This document shows, piece by piece, positions 1 through 11,697 of a stretch of DNA of 64,000 bases. The notes below the pieces were generated by a model. That model was not told the DNA's origin, did no database searches, and saw only the letters and a list, made by a program, of their open reading frames with translations. The stretch comes from Gari tellinella (Eukaryota > Mollusca > Bivalvia > Cardiida > Psammobiidae). The stretch spans positions 19,868,001 through 19,932,000 of the forward strand of contig OV277863.1 of NCBI GenBank assembly GCA_922989275.2. The letters are read 5' to 3'. The translations under genes were made by a program, and so were the position numbers. Position 1 is the stretch's first letter, and the number at the start of each line of letters is the position of its first letter.

Positions 1-827
1 GGCGTTTACGATAAATTTACCCCCGAAGCTAATGTAGTCATACCGTCATGAACGTCAAAGAGATGTTGTTTATTCCTTATATTTATATTTTTATTTTCTG
101 TCTTGTCAATTTAATGTGTTTATTGGCCAGATTTGTTTTTCTGTATAAAAATTTATCATATACCGGTCAAAGAGGTTTGATAGATGTAATGTCGATGTAA
201 TAGCCATTCCAGTTTCTAAATATGGTGAGAAAGTAGTCCCAACTACATGTACTGTAACTGTATTAAAAATTCAGGATTTTTTCCAGTAAACTTTCTCTCT
301 GTGAATGGAAAAGACTTACAAGGCAAACAAATAACAGTGCAACTTGAATATCTATTGCCAAAGCACATTCTAAAAATACAGGTCGCGGTTGTTTTCTTAA
401 CCCATTTACATACATAGCAACGCGATGGCAACGACCTATGGGTCTGTATCACTCCGCTAGTGTCATATGACCGTCGACCAATGGGAGCTTAGTGTTAAGT
501 GCCCGATGTAGTCTATTTGAAGAAGTCCACGAATAGCACGGGGGAAATCCGAACTGGCTAAAAGCAGTTTCGAATTGTAGGTTCATCGGCAGATGACTGC
601 ATATTTTTTAATAGGATTACATAAAGACTTTACAGGGTGAATGTAAATATATATGGATGAACAACAGTTTTGAGCCTAACCAATGAATTGAGTATTGCAT
701 AAATGCGTTGAAATGAACGATCAGTGTTTTAGTTTCTGTAATTTACCAAATACACAGGTCTGTGCAAATATAATTATGTTCATTGCAAACAGTTTGGAAA
801 CTGATCCGACGTCGGGTAATATTATTA
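1..827. other. Gene-free AT-rich left edge
   Basis: No coding exon or clear transposon is visible. About 465-520 resembles 33713-33768 in the same orientation (both contain AATGGGAGCT followed by a diverged stretch), so it is probably a fragment of an interspersed repeat. Positions 770-820 hold half of a family-type core (GCAAACAGTTTGGAAACTGATCC) that leads into the hairpin at 828. Confidence 0.5.
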
Positions 828-966
828 GTTACACGGCATTCCGGCAGGGTGTACGGGCTGGTATGACGGTTTTGGATTCCGTATTTCCTGAGCGCGAAGC
901 GCGAAGGAAATACGGAATCCAAAACCGTCATACTAGCCCGTACACCCTGTCGGAATGCCGTGTAAC
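828..966. repeat. Near-perfect 139-bp palindrome (hairpin)
   Basis: The sequence from GTTACACGGCATTCC reads into its own reverse complement, ending GGAATGCCGTGTAAC. Arms of about 65 bp meet at a GC-rich centre near 897 (GAGCGCGAAGCGCG). Only a few mismatches are visible between arms (for example GGCAGG against CCTGTC, and GGTATGAC against GTCATACT). It sits inside or next to a decayed GCAAACAGTTTGG core. Open frames run across it on both strands only because it is self-complementary. Confidence 0.9.
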
Positions 967-2525
967 GAATTTATTTCCAGTCTAGATCCAATACAAGAAA
1001 TACAACATGCATCATCTGACATAGTGTAGTGTACTTGATCCTAAATTGACACTTGAAATTGACAACAGTTCACTGTCATCTCTCGCGCTAGAGCAACAAA
1101 GTCTATACAGTTAAACTTCGATGTTTGGAACTCGCATAAGTAGAATATACCTGCATTTCTACAGATTAATGTCATAAACCTGCTTCTGTTGAACATGCAT
1201 CCGTACTTCAAGCTAAAAAAAGTGGCATATCCACCTTTTAAACTTTGAAATACCGATATGATCGAGTGAACAGAATTCAAGATAGGCCCTAAGTTTAACT
1301 GTTTCTAACATGATTACGTCATCACATTGGAATGTGGGCATCTTATAAATGTTCATTACATGTAGGCTACCAAAATATTTCGAACGGACAGTTTTAGGAC
1401 GACATTTATGTTTTATGAAACACTGTAACGATAGGTTTTAACAAATGAACGGAAATGATCAGGAGCGAACGAATGAATACGTAGGTCAGTGGCTATGCAT
1501 ATTGAGTTAAGTCTATTTTGGTTGATTTCGATACAAATATTGATCTAAATATGTCCTAATTATGTGTCAATTTCATTATAAACCAGTGACAAGTGCCATT
1601 TCATTTCCAGTCTTTTGTTTACCATGGTGACGGCGCGGGTGAGGTAATCAGGGAAAACAAAGCCAGAAATTAGCATTCAATCGATATTTGAGTTACACAT
1701 GCGCATAATAATAGATTCAATACAGTTTTTAATTGAGATTTCTTTTTATTTCTTGATAAACAATTGCTTAATAAACAGAAAAAGAGATATTATTTACGCA
1801 AATCGATCGAGGGAGAAACATCTATTTAGTCACGTGATCCGTACTACCCGGCAAATTTATGAATACGGTCTCGTACACAGTGGTCACATGTGCAGTTTTA
1901 GCCAATCAGAGTCCAAGAATTTATGATGACTGGAAATAATGCGTCTTATCTAAATCCAAACTGCTTGTTATACAGAATAAAACATTTTAATCCACTTATT
2001 CTGGGATATTGCGATGAACATCCCCCGGTATACTCGCTGGAAAATGTCATTGTATATAGGAATACAGTCTCTGTCTATACAGCAAAATAATTCATATGAT
2101 ATAGCAAATAGTGCAGACCCTGATGAGACGCCGCCACCAGCTTCTTTACTGTTTATCAATGTTCACTTTAGTCGACACTAGGCTGAAATGGGTTTAAATT
2201 CTTGACATTCTTTAAATTTAATTGCATTGAACTTACGTTTATATTCGTTAAAACTGGAAATACATATACTCGTTACATCTTTATAAAGTGTGATCGTTTG
2301 GAGAAGACATTATTCCTTTCCTTTTAAACGAAACGCAATACAATAAAATGGACAAATTAACAACCGATTACATTCAATCTGGATAGCAAACGGTTTTGAG
2401 CCTGGTCAAACGCCTGCTTCACCGGTGTCAGATCAAGCTCCAAACTGTTTGTTTTGGAATTTATGATTTAGCATAAACGTGTCTTTTAGAAAAGGATTGT
2501 ACGGCTTCTCTATACTTCAGCTTAC
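967..2525. other. Gene-free stretch
   Basis: Several short open frames occur here, but none has domain content or splice-site support. No terminal inverted repeat was recognised. If the ShK exon at 2526-2678 belongs to a leftward gene, its next exon should lie here or beyond the window; no ShK, Ly6-like or VWA exon could be found in this stretch on the minus strand. Confidence 0.4.
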
Positions 2526-2678
2526 GACACATTCCGCAGTATCTCTTGCAAGTACTTCCGTAGAAGGCCGGGTCACTACAGAGGTCAGGTTTGGCTTTCT
2601 GGAACAGCTGGCACGCCTGGGTGTCGAGGTCCTGACACGTGCTCGTTGGCGCCTGAGCCCAAAGCCCGCCAACCAAAC
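2526..2678 (-). CDS. Orphan ShK-domain exon on the minus strand
   Basis: On the minus strand an acceptor (TACAATATTTAG) is followed by 153 nt and a donor (GTAAGC), giving a phase 1-1 exon of 51 codons. The peptide has a Gly/Trp/Ala lead-in, then a six-cysteine ShK pattern: TCQDLDTQACQLF, a central DLC, then STCKRYCGMC. It shares the CQDLDTxACQL signature and the same exon phase with the ShK exon at 28056-28175 on the other strand, so the two are homologous. ShK domains are small disulfide-rich modules found widely in secreted animal proteins; presence alone does not make the product a toxin. No partner exons were found, so this may be part of a gene running off the left edge or a dispersed duplicate. 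Confidence 0.65.
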
Positions 2679-2779
2679 CTAAATATTGTAAACCTGAATA
2701 TATATGGTAGTAAAGGATTGAACAGTTATTAAACGTATGTCAAATGATAAATCTATTAACTAATCAGTTGAGGATGTTG

Positions 2780-3018
2780 AGTGGAGAACACGTTATTCTT
2801 TCCCGTTTAAATGCAAATAAAACGTACATGAAATGACATAAATGCAGACATTAACATCTGTTTTGACAATTATTGGTTCAATCTAAGTGCTAAACAATTT
2901 GGAGCCTGATCAGGCGCCTTGTTACCCGGCGTCTGATCAGGCTCCAATTTGTTTGAAATGTGAATAATAGGTTTAGTGTAAAAGCATTTAGTTGGAAAGA
3001 ATAACGTCTTCTCTACTG
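2780..3018 (+). mobile_element. Family A MITE
   Basis: Left end GTGGAGAACACGTTATTCTT and right end AATAACGTCTTCTCTACTG are imperfect terminal inverted repeats. The core is a palindrome with GGAGCCTGATCAGGCG arms. This is a diverged member of the TA-flanked CAGTGGAG family; no coding capacity. Confidence 0.75.
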
Positions 3019-3024
3019 TATTTA

Positions 3025-3302
3025 TTCAGTTTGGAAGACGCTTTTCTTTCCCGATAGTCGCGTTTGATAATAATTTGGAGCTTGATCAGACTCCGGGTAA
3101 TCCGGTGTTAAATCAGGCTCCAGACTGCATTCCACTCCGTTTTCAAAATGTTATTCTTTTCTACATGTTATTGCTTTTACATGCCTTTAGTTAGCCTTAA
3201 ACAAGACGGAACATCACCTTGTATACTGTACTACCATTTTTGATTGCATTGTATTTGCGTTTAGTTTCGTTTAAACGGGGATATAGAATAATGTCTTTTG
3301 CA
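3025..3302 (+). mobile_element. Decayed family A MITE
   Basis: Remnant ends GGAAGACGCTTTTCTTTCCC and GTTTAAACGGGGATATAGAA flank a degraded core (TTGGAGCTTGATCAGACTCC, then GGTGTTAAATCAGGCTCC). It lies head to tail with the copy at 2780-3018. The inner right half is not palindromic. Confidence 0.5.
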
Positions 3303-3908
3303 ATTGTATTGCCATTAACATTGGCAAGGGATATACTCGCACATATGTAGACAGAGATGCGAATACAAAGGGAAATACAGAGGACCGAGTTTACACGTAA
3401 CATATGGAAATTATAAGCACAAGCATATATACTATGGAAATACACATTGTCATTAGTTCAATTGCCATTTGCCAAAAAACAAAATGTTTTGACATGATCT
3501 TCTCATGTATTTGTCGTATTTTTAAGCCATAATTGACAGAATGTAATCAATTGGTATATACATATTCACAGATTGTTGAATCCTTACTTGATTTTGCTTT
3601 AATTCATCAAACTTACAGGGTAAAGGACAATCACTCTTCAGTGGGAAGAACCCAGAATTGATGACAAATTGACAACTGGCATTTAGTATTTGGCAACCGG
3701 CAGATTAAAAATAGAATACAACAAAGAGCAACTGGAAAAAAGGCTTTTGGCATAAATAACAAATTGGAAACGAGCAATTAGCATTTGAAAATTGACATTG
3801 TCGGCCCAAATAACGTACTGATGTGTGTATACCTAATTACGATGTTTTAGAAGATAATTCATAAAGAATACAAACAATTTTGAATGTCGCCTAATAAAAT
3901 CAAGCAGT
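3303..3908. other. Gene-free stretch
   Basis: AT-rich, no supported gene. Around 3650-3800 there is a loose repetition of GGCAACTGGCAATTAGCA-like words, a low-complexity pattern seen again near 10540-10620. Confidence 0.4.
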
Positions 3909-4038
3909 TTTTTGGTAAATACGAGGGATTCTATACCCGAGGTTGGTCTGTTCCCAGTCGGATACGAGCTGCAGCGAGTTTCCGACAGGAACAAACCAAG
4001 AGAGGGTATAGAATCCCCAGTCTTTACCAAAAGCATGT
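3909..4038. repeat. Imperfect hairpin of about 125 bp
   Basis: GGTAAATACGAGGGATTCTA on the left pairs with TAGAATCCCCAGTCTTTACC on the right. The arms continue through TTGGTCTGTTCC / GGAACAAACCAA to a centre near 3972. Mismatches are more frequent than in the 828-966 hairpin. No transposon ends were recognised. Confidence 0.75.
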
Positions 4039-4749
4039 TTGATTTTTGTTCTCACTTAAGTTTCTCTAAAATGAGTAAATTAACGGAATTTTAAAGATCG
4101 TATCACGCATTCCATATCAAACAGCTGTTTAAAAATCGCACTATTTTAGCTTCGCTTTGACATCTATATGACTTTTGTACACACGTATTAAGAAGAAAAT
4201 ATGGCACACTTTGAATCAAAACTCGGATATACAAACGGCTTTTATTGAATCCAAGCGATTTCGTATAGGAATAAATTTCAGAATTACCCTTTCTCCCTTC
4301 ATATACGTTATGTACTTTCAACAACAACGGACGTACATGACGTTACGTAAGAATGCGACGTTACGCGTATACTCCATCGTGTGAGACAATTAACATCAAC
4401 AAAATAAGCCACTGTTTAAAACTGCGGATCATTGCATTATCGAAAGCCACAGACAAGTGTAGAATCTACTGTACAATTATAGATTTCATTTTTCCCTGTG
4501 AACGTAGCTTGTGGTCAATCTTAAGTTTTAAGGTATTTCTGTAAGAGTTACCTACCTTGCTCTGAATATATTATTTAATATCTATGATTTTACCCCAATA
4601 GCGCAGATTAATGCAATGCCAGATACGGTTTTCTAAACTGCTTGTTTGAGATATATATACATGTAGTAGCAAAATGTTACCTGGCACACTTGAAAAGCAA
4701 GCACATTCTCTATATTTTCCGGATTAGTAGAGGGGCTGACCCCATGAAT

Positions 4750-5255
4750 CCAATTTTTTTTAACCCATCCGGTATAAAATGTCTGTTGATACGAGGCAAT
4801 AGTATATATACAAACATGATACTTGAGGGTGGATACCAGATTCAGAAGTGGTGCAAATTTTTTCTACAGCATTTTTTGTTACCCCACCCACTGAAATTCA
4901 ATGCTAAATACCGATTTTACAGATTGTTAAATTTAATGACGAGGTTGAACTGTATTGTTTATTGGGTATAAAATGCTTTAAAATGCAAAATTTTAGTATT
5001 TAAAAGGTTTAGAAGCTCAGAGAATTCAAAGAATGGCATTAATGTCATATTAGAGGGTGTAAAGTGATTTTTTCAACCCATCCAGTATAATATTTCTGTT
5101 GATATGAGGAAATAATATATACACAGATATGACACTTGAGGGTGGATGCCAGATTCAGAAGTGGTGCAGAATGTTGCCAGAGCTGTTTTATTACCCCACC
5201 CACTCCAGTCCATTGATAAATACTGATGTCATATAAGTCTTATAATCAGGTTATA
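4750..5255. repeat. Two diverged direct repeats about 285 bp apart
   Basis: 4757-4930 and 5054-5225 share, in the same order, AACCCATCC..GTATAA, TCTGTTGATA, ACTTGAGGGTGGAT, CCAGATTCAGAAGTGGTGCA and TTACCCCACCCACT. This is a diverged tandem duplication, or two copies of one repeat side by side. No coding potential. Confidence 0.75.
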
Positions 5256-5347
5256 AATTAATTGACTTAAAACACCACAAATAAGTATTCTTATATAATT
5301 CTATGTAGAATCATAATCTAAATTGTTGACGACTGTCAAGTTATACC

Positions 5348-5395
5348 CGCTAACCCCCCCCCCCTTAACCCCCCCACCCATTTCACCCCACTCTT
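5348..5395. repeat. C-rich tract
   Basis: Runs of 12 and 7 C residues, followed by ACCC-rich sequence, form a low-complexity stretch. The complementary strand has G runs that could form a quadruplex. Confidence 0.7.
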
Positions 5396-6047
5396 CAAAC
5401 CTTTTGGGAAGTTGAGACATTTTAATGCGATTTTTGTATATCCGTCTATTAAAACTCATGTAGAGCTAACTCGCATTACACAATTGGAGGACTTTACCCA
5501 AATGTTTACAAGTGTCTTACTTCTATATATATAAAAAGTGGGATTTTGGGCTTTGATCATTTTGACTGAAGTTATGGGACTTGATTTGTTTCTTTCATAG
5601 ACTATATAGGGGTAAAGTTATGAGCGCAGTTAACCCCTACTAGAATATTGAAGAATTTGCTCCGATCCTTCATAGACTAACTACTTGTAGACAGACAGTC
5701 ATATCTTTCGTTTATGTCTCACTTCTATACATGATAAATTTTAAAAAACATGAGTAAGTAAAATATACATAGAACAACTCAAAAATGAGTTATGTGAGAC
5801 AATGTTAATCTTACAATATGACAATTAATTAGATACCTAAAATCATGCAACTTAATGTACAGTTAAAAGTGTATGCTTATGAAATTATATAAACCATTAA
5901 ACTTTTATCATAACATGCTAAAAATGTTAAAATATACATTAATTCTATACATCATCACAGGATTATTTATACAACTGTTGTCAACTATACTCGCACATTA
6001 AAATATCGTGGCATGTTTTGGTACTATATTTAACAATATGAGCATCA

Positions 6048-6345
6048 GACCGATTTTGATTTGATTTTGATTTGTTTTGATTTTATGTCGCTTTCAACAG
6101 TATTTCAGTCATATCGCGACGTCCAGCTAATTACAGGTGGCGGAAGACCCCAGAAGTCCTTTATGCACTGTTTCATGCACAAATCGACAACCGAGTAGAA
6201 CCACCGACCTTCCGCAAGCCAGCTGGAGGGTTTCCGAACGTGAAAAATCCGAACGACCCTACTGGGATTCGAACTCACAGCGGTGAGGAGCTTAGTGGTG
6301 TAATCACAGTGACTTTACCACTAGGCCACGGATGTCCCGCGAGCA
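6048..6345 (-). mobile_element. tRNA-derived SINE, minus strand
   Basis: Read on the minus strand from 6345, the element opens with a tRNA-like head. Box A is like TGGCCTAGTGGTAAAGTC and box B like GAGTTCGAATCCC. A non-tRNA body then contains GACTGAAATACTGTTGAAAG and GCGACATAAAATC, and it ends in an imperfect repeat of AAATCAAAATC units at 6055-6085. The body resembles the conserved central domain seen in V-SINE-like mollusc SINEs (a RUDI-type assignment is my inference). It is a SINE, not a functional tRNA gene, because the head continues into the body and the cloverleaf is poor. Confidence 0.75.
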
Positions 6346-6742
6346 TCAGACCTATAAAAAAGTGGTTTGGAAATTTGACTGCGACCATGTTGACTGAAGT
6401 CATGGCCCTTTGAAAAATGGTGTACAGCGAGCTCATTCTACACTATTTGAGGGATTTACTAAAAACTTTCCTATATTGACTACCGGTACTTATGTGTGAA
6501 AGTATTCAAGCGGTTTGGAATTTGAGCTGCAATTATCTTTACCGAAGTTATGGTCTTTTAAATAGTTTTACAACGTATAATATGCATGTATAGGAAATAA
6601 ACCGTATGCACCTAAATCTTCCTACACTCCTGGAGGGATTTGCTCCGAACCATCACAAACTAAGTACGCGTATGTGCAGGTGTACAGACGGTTTGGAATA
6701 AATGTAACTTAAAGTCTTTTCTGCGGCAAGGTATTTCACATC

Positions 6743-7475
6743 CGGAGTTTTATGGCGATGTGATTTACAGACTTCGTAAGATTCTTGGACATATGCATTT
6801 TCAAAACCTATTTGTGAAACGTATTAGATTTTTCCTCAAAAAAGATTATGATCCAACTATATTGCTGCGCACTTCACGTTTGGTTATCGATCAATCTACA
6901 ATTGATAACTATGCTTTCCTCTTTGGTTGTGCGACGACAGACAGGGCTTAGTACTACATGATGATGTATCTCTAAAGCCGTCCTTAACCGGGAGAGTTAT
7001 GTCGGATTTTCGTGCTTTGGTTTTTCTCTCCCTCTCTGTCGTACCCTAAACCCTCCCATGTCTTACAGTTACTCGTGACTACAGACTATTCGCTTGAGTA
7101 CAATTTGACCGTTGCCATAGTGGGTTATTTTTAACACGGGCTTGAATGTTTAATTCTTTCCCGTGTTACTAATAATCCTTTCAGAGAATTTTGTTAGATG
7201 TTTTACATGTATTTACTTACTGTGCTGGCGGTCATTTTGATTGTAAGGTTGTGGAACAGGGTTTATATTTTATGTACACTGTTCGTCTTTATAGGTGAAT
7301 ATAGGAGATAAGTGTGAGGTTGGGCGCCCCTAAACCCAGGTTTAACCCCCCAGTGGTTGTTAATAATTAATTAATTTATAATTGATTATTGATTGCTACT
7401 GACCGTACCAAGGCGGGCTCCTATATTCACTTAGCTTTATGTTTGTCTTGCGTGTTGTTTTCTATTTAGTGTGTA
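6743..7475 (+). mobile_element. 3' end of a LINE (ORF2 C-terminus and 3' UTR)
   Basis: An open frame of about 65 codons ending at 6951 encodes a hydrophobic and basic segment (YGDVIYRLRKILGHMHFQN, then DYDPTILLRTSRLVID, ending FGCATTDRA). It looks like the extreme C-terminus of a LINE polyprotein, and non-coding sequence follows with no upstream reverse transcriptase. That suggests a 5'-truncated insertion. Inside the presumed 3' UTR, TAGGTGAATATAGGAG at 7292 and CTCCTATATTCACTTAG at 7420 are an inverted pair. The family is not identified. Confidence 0.45.
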
Positions 7476-7483
7476 GATGAAGG

Positions 7484-7556
7484 AATGGTATTGCGTGTGT
7501 GTGGTTGTGTGTGTGTGTGTATGTGTTTGTTATGGTATGGCTGTGTGTGTGTGTTC
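7484..7556. repeat. GT-rich microsatellite
   Basis: Imperfect (GT)n with TATG interruptions. The Val/Cys-rich frame across it at 7477-7719 is an artefact of the repeat. Confidence 0.85.
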
Positions 7557-8049
7557 TGCTTTAGAGATGGGTGTATTGTTTGTGTTGCGTTTCCTGCTTG
7601 AGTCTTCTTTCGTATTTATTGGAAGTTTGACTGCGACCGTTTGGACATACGTTATTGCCTTTCAAATTAAAATGCATGAAAACTTTCTCACTATTGGAGG
7701 GATTTGGTTCAAAGTGTAATAGATGAGCCACCTATAGCTATTTTGAAGGAATATGGATGGGAGTTCTGAGGTACTTTACATTAATGAGTGTTTTGAAAAG
7801 CTACATTGAAGTTGGAGATAATGATATTGATGAATATATTTACTCAATACATGAGTATGATAGGCATAACGAAATAGACGGGTATAAAAACTGCTATTAT
7901 TCATGAATATTCAAACTCCGAATTGGATTCGAAACCTGTCCCCCTGTAGGTCAGTCACGTCGCTATCAGCAACATCAACACGTAGAACTATTGTACTTTA
8001 CGTTAATTATCAGGTTTTCAAGTTACAAATGTCACATAATCATTCACTT

Positions 8050-10040
8050 TTGGCACGAATAAACATTTGGTTACCTTAGCAACCACTCACAATATAAGCT
8101 AAATAAGAGCAGTATACTGAAATTATGTAAAAAAAAAATCAAAGCTTTTTTCTTACGACAAAGTATACAAACTTATTTGAATTAGTGTACGTCAGTTTTA
8201 TTACCATCTTGGCAACTTAACATGGTTATATAAACATTCACGTTAAGCATCAAAGTAACATTTGGGTACCTTAGCAACCACTGACACTATAAGTTAAATA
8301 ATAACATTATACTGACAGTGTGTGTCAAACACTGTCTTTTTTATAACTTTCTAAGGTAAAATACAGCAAGCTCCCGGAACAATTTATTGTAAGGAATACG
8401 AGTTAACATTGTTGTCAGACAAACACTTTAAATAAAAAAGGAAAACCTTAAATTGACCTGGAGTCACATAAACGCCAATATAGCAGCGGTTAATTTAGCT
8501 CTGAGTCCTGCGTCCTATACTCACTAAAATTGCCAATTACTAATTTGTCAAAAAACACTAAGAGTCCCATGGACTCATAATGTTTTGTCCTTTATTTATA
8601 ATTAAATCTGAAAAACAGGGACTAGATGTTTTACAAAGGTGCATCCCTAGGACACATGCTTTTTAAATTAATCACTGAAAAGCCGACATGAGAAATGAGA
8701 AAATATAATTGCACAATGGTTGTCCCCAGAAGCTTTCTTCTGCTATTTGACTCAACATGACCAATATTCACACCATGTGACCTAGCTTTTTGTCAATGTT
8801 ATCATTCTGAGTAAGTTTCATGAAATCGGTCTAAAATGTTGCCTCCGTAGTTTGGTTCTAATAGGTAACTGCGCCTTAAAAAACTTGAATTCTACACATA
8901 CATGTACTTGCAGTATAATACTCTTAATTGGCATATTTTGTGAGTGGTTGTTAAGGTAACCAATTTTATTGTTAAAAGTTAACGGTATAAACAATGTTAG
9001 TTTGCAAACCCGATACTAACACTGGTTCTTATAGGTTTATCTCCTTTGCCTTCAAATAGCTGGATTTTGAAACATGTTTTTAAAAAGTATTCTTATTTAG
9101 CAATTACTGTGAATGGTTGCGAAGGTAATCAAATATTACTTTCCTGTTAAAAGTGAATGTTTTATGACTATGTTAGCTTGCAAACCAGATAAGGAACTTA
9201 AAGTACATGTACAATGGTTCTGACAGACCGTTGTACTTTGACTTAAAAAATGCTAGGATACCTCTCATATTTTCAATATAATGTTCTTACCTGGCAATTG
9301 CTGTAGATGAGTACTATGGTAACCGAATATAATTTTCAGACTAAAAGAAAATGTGTATATGACAATGTTTATTTGCAAACATTATAATAAAACTAATTAA
9401 AGTGATTGTGCAAGGATTCTGATAGTTTGCCGTATATTGGGTGCCAAATGTCTTCAATTTGACACACATTTCCAGTAAAATATGTTCTTTTGGCAAGCGT
9501 TACCATAGTTACCAAGTAATATTTGCATGTGCTGTCTTCTATTTCTATTTCATAACACTACATTTTGTGACAGTAGCCACAAAAGAGTGATTCAGGTGCA
9601 TTTCAAGCAATACAGCTCAGTGAAATAGGCAATAAAAACATTGAAAAGATTATAGTTTCGTTTCCATGGTTACCTACTTAGCAACCCCAATCCCAAACGT
9701 TTTCTTCCCAAATAGTGATAAAAATATTTGCTACTGATAATCAGTCATGTTAAGCAAGGATGCAAACATTTTCTGTACCAGTCCTTAAACTTTGACAAAA
9801 ATCATGTTTTCTTGATTTCAGTATATTGGCCCATAAACCTTGCACTTGTGTACCAATCAGGTGTAATGTTGAGTTGAAAGCTACAATGTTATTGTATTGT
9901 AATAGTTCAACTTTCAGATGTTATTGTATCTAAAACTAGTACATTTTTGTCTGAAAATGCCATACATTTGATGATTTTTACTTACCAAAAACACTGATTT
10001 TAGGGGTAAATAATGTGTTCGTGTTACCATGGCAACCGGA
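8050..10040. repeat. Diverged satellite-like array with X-box-like motifs
   Basis: At least eight sites of the type GGTTACCTTAGCAACC or GTTACCATGGCAACC occur near 8069, 8264, 8944, 9113, 9311, 9497, 9668 and 10022, mostly 170-200 bp apart. From 8944 on they are followed about 45 bp later by TGTTAGTTTGCAAAC-like words (8996, 9165, 9365). The first two copies lie in the opposite orientation. I read this as an old tandem repeat with inverted parts. The motifs match the palindromic RFX consensus (GTNRCC..RGYAAC), but function is not shown. Confidence 0.6.
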
Positions 10041-10675
10041 GACCGTAACTAAGTTTTTGGGGTAGTATTTCCCATTTCATGTAAAGAGGTGCAAATAGTG
10101 TAAGTTCCATGCAAATCGGAAACCTTGCGTGCTGATTATAACAAATAAATATTATATGTATCAAACATTGTTAAATCTGATGTAAGAGTTATAGCCCTTG
10201 TTTAAAAAAATCTCACCACTTCCAGATCTGGCTTCCACCATAAATTAAAGCCTTATGGTCTGAACTATTCGAAAATATCATCAGAAAATTATACTAGATG
10301 GGTTAAAAAAGTATAAATTTTAAGGCACTTTTATTGAGTTGGCCCTTCTACTACATGTTGATCTCGAAATACGATACGGTAGCGGTATGTGGACATGTAT
10401 TGTAATTTTTTTTATTTATTCATTTATATATATATATATTTAATTATTATTAATAAATTTAATTTTTAAAGTTGGCCTAAATACCGACAAACAATCTTCA
10501 GTAAAAAAAATCAGAAGACGACAAAATGGCAAAAAGCATATAGCAAAGTGACAAATTGGCATTTAGCAAGTAGCAATTGAGCAATTGAGCAATTGAAACT
10601 ACTTTGGCAACTGGCAAAAAGCGATGCATTAGCATTCGTCAGTTAGCATGTCAAGATCCGCATTCCATAGCAAAC
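10041..10675. other. Gene-free AT-rich stretch
   Basis: Contains a TA-rich tract (10407-10460) and a loose GGCAAATTGGCA / AGCAATTGAGCA word repeat at 10525-10620. No gene or transposon ends seen. Confidence 0.4.
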
Positions 10676-10902
10676 TGTGGAGAAGACGTTATTCTTTCCG
10701 TATAAACTAAACGAACTGTAAACGCAACATAATAAAAAGACAGCCTCTTGAAAATATTTTTTTTTTTCTGAGTGGCAAACAATTTGAAGCCTGATCAGAC
10801 GCCGGGTTACCCGGCGTCTGATCAGGCTCCAACTGTTTGCAATGGAAATAATTGTATTAGCACAAACGCGTTTATCGGTAAAGAATAGCGTCTTTCTCGC
10901 TG
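10676..10902 (+). mobile_element. Family A MITE
   Basis: Ends GTGGAGAAGACGTTATTCTT and AAGAATAGCGTCTTTCTCGC. The core palindrome GCCTGATCAGACGCCGGG / CCCGGCGTCTGATCAGGC is nearly perfect. Confidence 0.8.
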
Positions 10903-10981
10903 TATGAAACTTAACAATCAGACAAAATCGCAACAAACAAATCGAAACAAATCGCAACAAACAAAAATCGCAAAAAACAAA

Positions 10982-11221
10982 AGTTGAGAAGACGGTATTT
11001 TCCCCGTATAACCACAAACGAAACGCAAGCGCAAAGCACTAAATGAACAAAAGACCTTTTTTAATTTCTAATATTTATCTTAATCTTAGTGGCAAACAAT
11101 TTGGAGCCTGATCAGACACCGGGTTACCCGGTGTCTGATCTGGCTCCAAACTGTTTGCAATTGAAATAGTAGTTTTAGTGTAAAGACGTTTATTTGGAAA
11201 TTATAACATAGTTCTCTACTG
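10982..11221 (+). mobile_element. Family A MITE
   Basis: Left end TTGAGAAGACGGTATTTTCC, right end ATAACATAGTTCTCTACTG. The core GAGCCTGATCAGACACCGGG / CCCGGTGTCTGATCTGGCTC keeps pairing although it differs from the usual family core (ACACC against GGTGT), a paired change. It lies 80 bp after the previous copy in the same orientation. Confidence 0.8.
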
Positions 11222-11487
11222 TACATTATCAAACAATAAAGCATGACTTTACCAAACGTAAAAAGTATTTGTAGAATCATTGCTCCTCTATCGGCAATAG
11301 TCTGTCTACAAATAGTTGATAATTTCCGGTCAGACATTTAGGTCAAACCCAGCCAATCCTTATCATGCTAGATGCGACATTGCTAACAATCACACACAGT
11401 ATGACTCCACATCACACGCCAGATAACGTGGCCTATACTTTGCATTCAAACGTTTAGACGCGAGTATTTCCCTTTTTTTTTTTACAT

Positions 11488-11697
11488 TAATCCATTTGTG
11501 CCCACGATCCCATATATGGGACATAGGCAAACAGTGTAGACTCTGATCAGACGCCACATTGTTTGCTGTTAGGAATTTAAATATATAAAACAGAACGAAA
11601 ATGAAAATTTACCCCTTAAAAAATGGACTAATACAATATATAAGCATGGAAGAATCCACTGGGCACAAATGGATTTTAAACGGCATGTTACTATTTC
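11488..11697 (+). mobile_element. Family G MITE
   Basis: TTAATCCATTTGTGCCCACG on the left mirrors GGGCACAAATGGATTTTAA on the right; TTAA-like ends suggest TTAA target choice. The core is GCAAACAGTGTAGACTCTGA, then TCAGACGCCACATTGTTTGC. The right half of the palindrome is deleted in this copy (compare 55079-55291). Confidence 0.75.

Noticed and set aside
243..452. RCYVCK motif on the minus strand as a Ly6-like exon paired with the orphan ShK exon
   Set aside because: Cysteine spacing does not continue as Ly6, no fitting splice sites, and the neighbourhood resembles a repeat found at 33.7 kb.
695..985. Overlapping open frames on both strands
   Set aside because: Produced by a self-complementary hairpin, which translates similarly on both strands.
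10643..11017. 124-codon minus-strand frame
   Set aside because: Runs through a family A MITE palindrome and an AACAAATCGC-type repeat; no domain.
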